Assembly (NCBI GenBank): GCA_013334545.1
Contig: JAAXXJ010000176.1
Location: 1 to 6,426 of the forward strand
DNA from: Nitrospirota bacterium
GTDB taxonomy: Bacteria > Nitrospirota > UBA9217
DNA: 6,426 bases
Direction: 5' to 3'
Below the pieces are notes generated by a model. It was not told the DNA's origin and ran no database searches. It saw only the letters and a list, made by a program, of their open reading frames with translations. The translations under genes and the position numbers were made by a program. Shown here in pieces: positions 1 to 4,373 of the stretch; positions within the stretch are counted from its first letter, which is position 1, and every line of letters starts with the position of its first letter.

Positions 1-570
1 CTCGCGAATCTTAAGGATAACTTCACCGACATGGGCATCGACCTCATGGACTTTCCCGTGGTCCTGCAGTACAACAAGCGCGACCTTCCGGATGTGATGA
101 CGCTGGAGGAGATGAACGTTACGTTGAATCCCGCCAATATGCCGTTCTACGAGGCGGTGGCCCCGAACGGCAACGGTGTGCTCAAGACCTTTGCGGCCAT
201 CTCCAAGCTGGTTCTCCAGGACATGCAGAAGAACCCCGAGCGCCACAATTTCTCCGCCGGGGACATTGTGGCAAAGACCGAGGAAGAGTCGCGCGAAGCC
301 CCGCCGCCCACTGTCGTTCCCGAGCCGGAGCCGGCCCTTCCGGACGCGCCGTTGGGCGAGTCGAAACCCGCCATGGCGGCACTCGAAAAGACCGTTGAGA
401 AAGGCATCAAGGTTGAGCTCGGCAAGCCCTTCCTGGAGAATGGTCAGATCATGCTCCCCTTCGAGCTGCTTTCAAGGAACGCCAGGGAGCAGTATCAGCT
501 CCGGGTCTCCATCAACACCGACGCGCCCGCGGCCAAGCGGTTCAAAGTAATGGTCAAGGGATTCAAATAG
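1..570 (+). CDS. mglA: MglA-like small Ras-type GTPase, C-terminal part with extension (5' end outside window)
   Basis: The frame is open from base 1, so this is the 3' part of a longer gene; the Met codon at 31 is internal. MglA GTPases act as cytoplasmic polarity switches for gliding or twitching motility in Myxococcus and occur widely in other bacteria. Seen here: the G4 guanine-specificity motif NKRD (bases 73-84), followed by NPANMPFYEAVAPNGNGV, which matches the G5 region of MglA. The G1-G3 motifs would lie upstream. Known MglA proteins end shortly after the helix LVLQDMQKN. This one continues for about 110 residues: an acidic, proline-rich linker (PPPTVVPEPEPALPDAP), then a compact segment (VELGKPFLENGQIMLPFELL to the end) that I do not recognise. 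It ends in TAG 42 nt before ispD and is probably cotranscribed with it. The family call is firm; a motility role is inference. Confidence 0.8.
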   Translation, partial: LANLKDNFTDMGIDLMDFPVVLQYNKRDLPDVMTLEEMNVTLNPANMPFYEAVAPNGNGVLKTFAAISKLVLQDMQKNPERHNFSAGDIVAKTEEESREAPPPTVVPEPEPALPDAPLGESKPAMAALEKTVEKGIKVELGKPFLENGQIMLPFELLSRNAREQYQLRVSINTDAPAAKRFKVMVKGFK

Positions 571-612
571 GGATCGTCAGCACGCGGCTGTGAACCGCGG
601 CATGAGGCGCCT

Positions 613-1302
613 ATGTCCAAGGTTACGGCACTGGTCCCCGCGGCGGGAATGGGAAAACGGATGGGGAAGGCGGTGGCGAAGCAGTTCCTCCCCCTCGGCG
701 GCAAGCCCATGCTCGCTCACACGCTTCTCGCCTTCCAACGCTCCCCTGAGATCGACGAGATCATCCCCATCCTTTCCGAAGAAGACATGGAGACCTGCCT
801 CCGCGATGTGATCGAGGCGTTCCACCTCACCAAGGTGAAGACCCTGGTGGTGGGCGGCAAGGAGAGGCAGGACTCTGTCTACAACGGGATTGGGAAGCTC
901 GAGAAGGATGCCGCGGTCATTCTGGTGCATGATGGGGTCAGACCGTTCGTTACCCACGAGATGATACGGGAGTGCGTCGAGTCTGCACGGAAGGGTGAAT
1001 GCGTTGCCGTGGGCGTGCCGCTCAAGGACACGATCAAAGAAGTGGACAGCAAGGGGATCGTCCGCCAGACCCTGGAGCGAAGCAGGCTCTGGGCCATCCA
1101 GACACCTCAGGCGTTTCCCGTGAAGGTCCTCCGGAAAGCCTACGATGAATCGTACAAGAACAAGGTATACGGCACTGACGATGCGACCCTTGTCGAGCGT
1201 TCCGGCACCAAGGTGAGGGTGCTGATGGGGAGCTACGAGAACATCAAGATCACGACACCCGAGGACCTGATCCTTGCTGAGGAGATCCTGAAGAGAAGAT
1301 GA
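613..1302 (+). CDS. ispD: 2-C-methyl-D-erythritol 4-phosphate cytidylyltransferase
   Basis: IspD catalyses the third step of the MEP isoprenoid pathway: CTP plus methylerythritol phosphate gives CDP-methylerythritol and pyrophosphate. The 229-residue length is normal for a stand-alone IspD. Motifs seen: the nucleotide-binding loop PAAGMGKRMG (residues 9-18) with Lys23 just after it, GGKERQDSVYNG (81-92), VHDGVRPFV (105-113), QTPQAF (163-168), YGTDDATLVE (186-195), and the C-terminal NIKITTPEDL (210-219). The ATG at 613 is preceded by TGAGG at 603-607, and the protein begins with the expected KVTALVPAAG strand. Its last codon overlaps the ispF start (ATGA), so the two are translationally coupled. 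The ispD-ispF pairing is common, and some bacteria fuse the two. Nothing is missing or unusual. Confidence 0.97.
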   Translation: MSKVTALVPAAGMGKRMGKAVAKQFLPLGGKPMLAHTLLAFQRSPEIDEIIPILSEEDMETCLRDVIEAFHLTKVKTLVVGGKERQDSVYNGIGKLEKDAAVILVHDGVRPFVTHEMIRECVESARKGECVAVGVPLKDTIKEVDSKGIVRQTLERSRLWAIQTPQAFPVKVLRKAYDESYKNKVYGTDDATLVERSGTKVRVLMGSYENIKITTPEDLILAEEILKRR

Positions 1303-1778
1303 CAACGCGTATCGGGACCGGATACGATGTACACCGGCTCGTCGAGGGCAGGAAGCTCATCATCGGCGGGGTGGACATCCCCCATGAGAAGGGGCTGCTC
1401 GGCCATTCCGACGCGGATGTCCTGCTCCACGCTGTCTGTGATGCGATCCTCGGGGCCGCCGGGCTCGGCGATATCGGCAGGCATTTCCCCGATACGGACC
1501 GGCAGTATAAGGGCATTTCGAGCCTCAAGCTCCTTGGTGAGACTATCCGGCTCCTAGGGGAGAAGGGATTCCGGGTGAACAACATCGACGCAACGATCGT
1601 CGCCGAACTGCCGAAGATGGCGCCGCACATTGCAGCAATGACGGCCAATATAGCCGCAGCAGTCCAGGTCGATGCCTCGTCGGTGAACGTCAAGGCGACA
1701 ACGACCGAGGGGCTGGGGTTCGCGGGCAGAGGCGAGGGCATAGCGGCCCATGCGGTCTGCACGATCATTCGGCGGTGA
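1299..1778 (+). CDS. ispF: 2-C-methyl-D-erythritol 2,4-cyclodiphosphate synthase
   Basis: IspF cyclises CDP-methylerythritol 2-phosphate to methylerythritol 2,4-cyclodiphosphate with release of CMP, in the MEP pathway. The family forms homotrimers with a metal ion at the subunit interface. The 159-residue length is typical. Seen: GTGYDVHRL near the N-terminus with the metal ligands Asp10 and His12; HSDADVLLHAVCDA (36-49), which supplies His36 and the third metal ligand His44; GDIGRHFPDTD (57-67); PKMAPHI (105-111); and the CDP-binding and closing signature KATTTEGLGFAGRGEGI (132-148). The start codon overlaps the ispD stop by 4 nt. An AGGAGA sits about 12 nt upstream inside ispD, with GAAGAGAAG closer in. 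The protein looks complete and active. Confidence 0.98.
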   Translation: MTTRIGTGYDVHRLVEGRKLIIGGVDIPHEKGLLGHSDADVLLHAVCDAILGAAGLGDIGRHFPDTDRQYKGISSLKLLGETIRLLGEKGFRVNNIDATIVAELPKMAPHIAAMTANIAAAVQVDASSVNVKATTTEGLGFAGRGEGIAAHAVCTIIRR

Positions 1779-1790
1779 AGTCTCGTGACG

Positions 1791-1796
1791 AAGGAG
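1791..1796 (+). promoter_or_regulatory. Ribosome binding site that fixes the DUF4124 gene start
   Basis: AAGGAG lies 6 nt before ATG 1803. It is downstream of the alternative GTG start at 1785 and so favours the ATG. Confidence 0.7.
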
Positions 1797-1802
1797 AAGG
1801 GT

Positions 1803-2372
1803 ATGAACGCTAATACGAAGATGGCCGGTCTGCTGCTCGTTGCATCATTGCTCTTCCTCGGCGCTGTTGCCCGGGCACAGGAGGGGAATGGAGGTCTCTT
1901 TACCTGGACGGACAAAGACGGGGTCGTCCATATGACGGACAGCCTGGATAAGGTGCCGAACGAATATCGTTCCGGGACCCAGCGGACCGGTAATGGAGCA
2001 TCGGGCGGCAAGGCAGTGCCGGAAGCGCAAAGTCCAACAGCGCCTGCGACCTCGGACCAGGGCGGGGGCAATGATGCGGCGCTCAAGGCCCAGTGGCAGT
2101 CGCGGATGCTCGATGCCAAGCGCAGGCTGCAATTTGCCGAGAACAATTACCAGCAGCTCGAGAAACGCAAGAGCGAGCTTCAGGCCCAATGGGGCTCCTC
2201 AGGGTCGGCTTTGCCTCCCCAGGAAGTGCTGGACCAGATGAAACAGCTGGATGCTGACATGTCGCACGCAAAGGCGGAGATCGACAATGCCAGGGACCAG
2301 ATCAATAATATCATTCCCGATGAGGCCCGGCGCGCCGGGATCCCTCCCGGATGGCTTCGCGAGGTGGAATAG
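1803..2372 (+). CDS. Exported DUF4124-domain protein with coiled coil
   Basis: A 189-residue protein of unknown function. I place the start at ATG 1803 because AAGGAG (1791-1796) sits 6 nt before it; a GTG at 1785 in the same frame lies upstream of that site and would add six residues. Residues 1-25 form a signal peptide: a lysine near the N-terminus, the hydrophobic stretch MAGLLLVASLLFLGAVA, and the likely cleavage site ARA|Q. Next is a DUF4124-type motif, LFTWTDKDGVVHMTDSLDKVP (32-52), a short beta module common near the N-terminus of proteobacterial envelope proteins. Residues 57-92 are low-complexity Gly/Ala/Pro/Ser. Residues 93-170 are charged and helical and probably form a coiled coil, with a Gly/Pro break near 131-140. 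It starts 24 nt after ispF and precedes cysE, so it is probably in the same operon. A periplasmic location is inferred. Confidence 0.8.
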   Translation: MNANTKMAGLLLVASLLFLGAVARAQEGNGGLFTWTDKDGVVHMTDSLDKVPNEYRSGTQRTGNGASGGKAVPEAQSPTAPATSDQGGGNDAALKAQWQSRMLDAKRRLQFAENNYQQLEKRKSELQAQWGSSGSALPPQEVLDQMKQLDADMSHAKAEIDNARDQINNIIPDEARRAGIPPGWLREVE

Positions 2373-2421
2373 GTCAGGGTGAAGGAACTGTCCCCTCCAG
2401 CGCTGCAATAGAAGAAACGTC

Positions 2422-3075
2422 ATGACCGAGACACTTCGCAAGATACGGAACGACTTCAATGCTGCGATGTCGATGGACCCGGCCGCAACGAGCAAGATCG
2501 AGGTCGCGCTTACCTATGCGGGGTTCCACGCCCTGCTGTTCTACCGTTTGGCCCACTGGCTCGTCAGGCATCGCATTCCGTTCCTCCCCCGCGCCTTGTC
2601 CCAGTTCGCGAGGTTCCTCACCGGCATCGAGATCCATCCCGGCGCGATCATCGGGTCAGGTCTGTTCATCGACCACGGCATGGGGGTCGTCGTCGGCGAG
2701 ACCACGGAGATCGGCAACAATGTTACGCTCTTCCAGGGGGTGACGCTGGGCGGGACGGGCAAGCAGCGGGGAAAGCGCCATCCCACCATCGGGAACCATG
2801 TGGTGGTAGGGGCGGGTGCCAAAGTGCTGGGGCCAATCATCGTCGGCGACTATGTCAAGATCGGCGCGAACTCGGTGGTGCTGCAGGATGTTCCCGACCA
2901 TTCAACAGTCGTCGGCATTCCCGGAAGGATCGTGCGGATCAAGGACGAACGTGTCGCCGATGAAGCGCTCATGGACCATATCCATATACCGGACCCCATC
3001 GCGGACAAGCTTATCGAACTGCAAGTGCAGATCGATGCGCTGAAAAAGGAGATGGAAAAATCACGGGGGGCGTGA
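2422..3075 (+). CDS. cysE: Serine O-acetyltransferase (short EpsC/CysE type)
   Basis: Transfers acetyl from acetyl-CoA to L-serine to give O-acetylserine, which cysteine synthase then combines with sulfide. This is the 217-residue short form, without the long N-terminal helical domain of the E. coli enzyme (273 residues). Seen: an N-terminal helical part (1-68), then the left-handed beta-helix of hexapeptide repeats from IEIHPGAIIGSG (69-80). Key motifs are FIDHGMGVVVGET (82-94) with the catalytic Asp84-His85 pair, GVTLGGTGKQRGKRHPTIG (106-124), GAGAKVLG (130-137), and KIGANSVVLQDVP (146-158) closing with GIPGRIV (165-171). The tail (about 191-214) is charged and helical. The Shine-Dalgarno is weak (GAAGAAA, 2411-2417). 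It begins 49 nt after the DUF4124 gene and is the last gene of this plus-strand run. A cysE near ispDF is a familiar arrangement. Confidence 0.95.
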   Translation: MTETLRKIRNDFNAAMSMDPAATSKIEVALTYAGFHALLFYRLAHWLVRHRIPFLPRALSQFARFLTGIEIHPGAIIGSGLFIDHGMGVVVGETTEIGNNVTLFQGVTLGGTGKQRGKRHPTIGNHVVVGAGAKVLGPIIVGDYVKIGANSVVLQDVPDHSTVVGIPGRIVRIKDERVADEALMDHIHIPDPIADKLIELQVQIDALKKEMEKSRGA

Positions 3076-3192
3076 CCGTCCGAGCGAACTGGCTATTAAG
3101 GGAAAATCCCCTGTTATCCGATCCGGATCTCGTTTGGTCCGTGTCAAATGCCGTTATGAGGTTCATCAGTCATTGCGTGACTTGCACGAGGA
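3076..3192. other. Convergent intergenic gap, no strong terminator seen
   Basis: This gap separates the 3' ends of cysE (plus) and the OsmC gene (minus). It holds a short AGGG/CCCT stem (around 3106-3119), a perfect 10-bp palindrome GATCCGGATC, and a 5-bp hairpin AGTCA-ttgcg-TGACT (about 3168-3182). None is followed by a T-run on either strand, so I cannot name an intrinsic terminator for either gene. Confidence 0.4.
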
Positions 3193-3612
3193 TCACTCCT
3201 CCACGATCCGGTAGCTGTGCGTGATCGTGCCCGCCTTGGCGAGCGTCGCTCCGACGGAGCAGTACTTGTCCAGGGAAAGCGCAATGGCGCGCTCGACCGC
3301 TTCCTTCTGGATCTCTTTCCCCCGCACCACATATTCAATGTGCACGTCCTTATAGACATGGGGGTGTGAATCTGCCTTCACACCCTTCACGTTCATCTCA
3401 AGTCCTGTCACGTTCTGACGCTTCTTCCTCAGGATGGAAATGACGTCCATGCCGGAGCAGCCGCCGAAGCCGACCAGGAGCAGTTCCGTGGGCCTGAATC
3501 CCTTGTTCTGACCGCCTGAATCATTGTCGGCATCCATGATCAACCGGTGACCGGATGAGGATACCCCCTCGAACTGCATGCCTCCGGCGAGCGTTACCTT
3601 GGCCTCAAACAT
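3193..3612 (-). CDS. OsmC/Ohr-family protein (YhfA-like OsmC)
   Basis: OsmC-family proteins are small cytoplasmic dimers. Many reduce organic hydroperoxides with a pair of cysteines; others have unknown substrates. I place the start at the ATG read from 3612, since AAGGAGGT (3624-3617, minus strand) lies 4 nt upstream; an upstream in-frame start at 3642 would add ten residues without such a site. This gives 139 residues, normal for the family. Seen: an N-terminal beta part MFEAKVTLAGGMQFEG, FRPTELLLVGFGGCSGMDV (39-57) with the first conserved Cys52 on the central helix, and DKYCSVGATL (115-124) with the second, Cys118. The C-terminus ends in a short strand, ITHSYRI. It is convergent with cysE and divergent from dsrAB, sharing the AT-rich upstream region with the latter. 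A peroxide or thiol-stress role beside oxygen-sensitive sulfite reductase would make sense but is inference. Confidence 0.9.
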   Translation of the reverse strand: MFEAKVTLAGGMQFEGVSSSGHRLIMDADNDSGGQNKGFRPTELLLVGFGGCSGMDVISILRKKRQNVTGLEMNVKGVKADSHPHVYKDVHIEYVVRGKEIQKEAVERAIALSLDKYCSVGATLAKAGTITHSYRIVEE

Positions 3613-3616
3613 TGCT

Positions 3617-3624
3617 ACCTCCTT
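3617..3624 (-). promoter_or_regulatory. Ribosome binding site that fixes the OsmC-family start
   Basis: On the minus strand AAGGAGGT precedes ATG (3612-3610) by 4 nt. It favours this ATG over the upstream in-frame start at 3642. Confidence 0.75.
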
Positions 3625-3674
3625 AAGGGCTTGTGCGATCATCTCATGGGTCCATCCGCTGTTTCATAGAACTT

Positions 3675-3703
3675 TTGACACTATCATATTAATGTACGAT
3701 AAT
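3675..3703 (+). promoter_or_regulatory. Candidate sigma-70-type promoter
   Basis: TTGACA (3675-3680), a 17-nt spacer, then GATAAT (3698-3703), which is 11 of 12 consensus bases at ideal spacing on the plus strand. It points into the AT-rich region toward dsrA, some 660 nt away. An imperfect 8-bp inverted repeat (3699-3706 with 3723-3730) overlaps its -10 and start region and could be an operator. AT-rich DNA yields chance promoters, so confidence is moderate. Confidence 0.4.
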
Positions 3704-3743
3704 GACCCAAGTTAGTGACGAAGTCATTGTACCATACAAATTA

Positions 3744-3760
3744 TTGGCATAAAAACCAAA
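3744..3760. repeat. Dyad element, left copy (TTGG-N8-CCAA)
   Basis: TTGGCATAAAAACCAAA. Its ends are themselves inverted (TTGG...CCAA). Bases 3745-3760 are the reverse complement of 3835-3850 at 15 of 16 positions. It may be a binding site for a dimeric regulator, or one terminal repeat of a tiny insertion about 106 bp long. With respect to the sigma-54-like element at 3936-3951 it sits about 180-190 bp upstream. Confidence 0.5.
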
Positions 3761-3834
3761 TATATATATCTCTGAAAATTAAATCATTATATTACTATTT
3801 AAACAAATACCTAGATTCATTTTGCCGGCTGAAC

Positions 3835-3851
3835 TTTGGTATTTATGCCAT
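3835..3851. repeat. Dyad element, right copy (TTGG-N8-CCAT)
   Basis: TTTGGTATTTATGCCAT, the inverted partner of 3744-3760 with a single mismatch in 16 bases. The dyad centres are 92 bp apart. It lies about 90-100 bp upstream of the sigma-54-like element, within the usual range for enhancer-binding protein sites. The pair GGCAT...ATGCC is also flanked by ATT on both sides, a possible 3-bp target duplication, though ATT is common in such AT-rich DNA. Confidence 0.5.
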
Positions 3852-3935
3852 TTTTCGACAGATGCTCAGCAATATTTATTCAATATAATCTTCTGATTAT
3901 TCAAAGGATATCGGAGAAGCGAACGAACAAAATGC

Positions 3936-3951
3936 TGGCAATTTACTTGCA
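3936..3951 (+). promoter_or_regulatory. Candidate sigma-54 (RpoN) -24/-12 promoter
   Basis: TGGCAATTTACTTGCA matches the sigma-54 consensus TGGCACG-N4-TTGCA at 10 of 12 defined positions, with the invariant GG (3937-3938) and GC (3949-3950) exactly 10 nt apart. Transcription would start near 3962 and run toward dsrA, giving a leader of about 410 nt. No other promoter-like site in the window fits sigma-54 this well by eye. Such promoters need an upstream activator, and the paired dyads are suitably placed. Whether dsrAB is RpoN-dependent here is inference. Confidence 0.45.
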
Positions 3952-4028
3952 CCCGTATATCTTTATCGCTTGGATCATCCGTGAAAAAAACATGATGGTT
4001 CCGCTGTTCTCTGCTGATATCCTCATTT

Positions 4029-4051
4029 ATAAAAAGATAAATTTTTCTTAT
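4029..4051. promoter_or_regulatory. Imperfect AT-rich palindrome abutting a -35 element
   Basis: A 23-bp imperfect inverted repeat with arms ATAARAAR and YTTYTTAT ends directly before the TTGACA at 4052. It may be an activator site or an UP-like A/T tract. The symmetry is partial and the sequence simple, so support is weak. Confidence 0.25.
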
Positions 4052-4080
4052 TTGACAAACAACGCGGGTTCCTTAATACT
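4052..4080 (+). promoter_or_regulatory. Candidate sigma-70-type promoter for dsrAB
   Basis: TTGACA (4052-4057), a 17-nt spacer, then AATACT (4075-4080, 4 of 6 consensus). Transcription would start near 4087, giving a dsrA leader of about 285 nt. Of the plus-strand candidates it is the nearest to dsrA. The -35 is perfect but the -10 is only fair. Confidence 0.4.
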
Positions 4081-4157
4081 GCACTACCCTGAAACCCGAA
4101 GACATTCTGTCTATTCGAAAGCGCCAACTTCACAGTCGTTCTTATTTTCTCTTTATC

Positions 4158-4179
4158 CCCGTTCTCAGCCAAGAGCGGG
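4158..4179 (+). other. Hairpin in the putative dsrAB leader
   Basis: CCCGTTCT and AGAGCGGG can form an 8-bp RNA stem (one G-U pair) around the 6-nt loop CAGCCA. No U-run follows, so it is not an intrinsic terminator. It would be in the 5' leader of transcripts from any of the upstream plus-strand promoters and could stabilise or regulate the mRNA. Confidence 0.35.
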
Positions 4180-4300
4180 TCAGAATCTCAAGCTCACTCT
4201 TTGTCAGGAAAGGGGGGTCCGGCAACTCACTACAGTGAAATTGAACGAAGCAACATGACCCGTCATTCGTCATTTAGTGGCTCGTGACGATCGTGCGGTG

Positions 4301-4332
4301 GCAGGGTTCTGATGTGCGTCGCAGCTTCTGAT
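4301..4332. repeat. Short direct repeat before dsrA
   Basis: GCAGGGTTCTGAT (4301-4313) and GCAGCTTCTGAT (4321-4332) share GCAG and TTCTGAT, starting 20 bp apart, about two helical turns. A third TTCTGAT is at 3891-3897. It could be a tandem regulator site, but short repeats like this arise by chance. Confidence 0.3.
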
Positions 4333-4373
4333 ACCAGCTAACAGAAAGAACAATTTCCTAAGGAGGGATCCAC

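Larger units (their letters stand above)
3613..4373. other. AT-rich gene-free region upstream of dsrAB
   Basis: These 761 nt lie between the divergent OsmC gene and dsrA. A hand count gives about 32% G+C for 3661-4080 (lowest about 23% at 3721-3780), against roughly 60% or more in the flanking genes; G+C rises again after about 4080. The only sizeable open frame (plus strand, 3836-4258) starts at TTG, has no Shine-Dalgarno, and encodes nothing I recognise. I see no tRNA, no transposase remnant and no CRISPR-like array. The region holds candidate promoters, paired dyads and a leader hairpin, listed separately, which suggests a control region for dsrAB. Acquisition of dsrAB or of this segment from elsewhere would also explain the base composition. 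Confidence 0.6.

Noticed and set aside
583..599. CGCGG/CCGCG hairpin between mglA and ispD as a terminator
   Set aside because: It has only a 5-bp stem, no T-run, and the next gene is close and likely cotranscribed.
577..1305. 242-codon minus-strand open frame across ispD
   Set aside because: It is an antisense shadow of ispD with no recognisable domain.
1250..2146. 298-codon minus-strand open frame across ispF and the DUF4124 gene
   Set aside because: It is antisense to ispF with all its motifs; the product is low-complexity Ser/Pro/Arg.
3683..3710. Minus-strand promoter for the OsmC gene (TTGGGT-N16-TATGAT)
   Set aside because: The -35 matches only three consensus bases, which is too weak to report as a feature.
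3836..4258. 140-codon plus-strand open frame in the AT-rich region
   Set aside because: It starts at TTG with no Shine-Dalgarno, overlaps the dyad at 3835-3851, matches no family I know, and looks like translated non-coding DNA.
4261..4274. Tandem CGTCATT repeat as a CRISPR or iteron remnant
   Set aside because: There are only two 7-bp copies with no further units, which is expected by chance.
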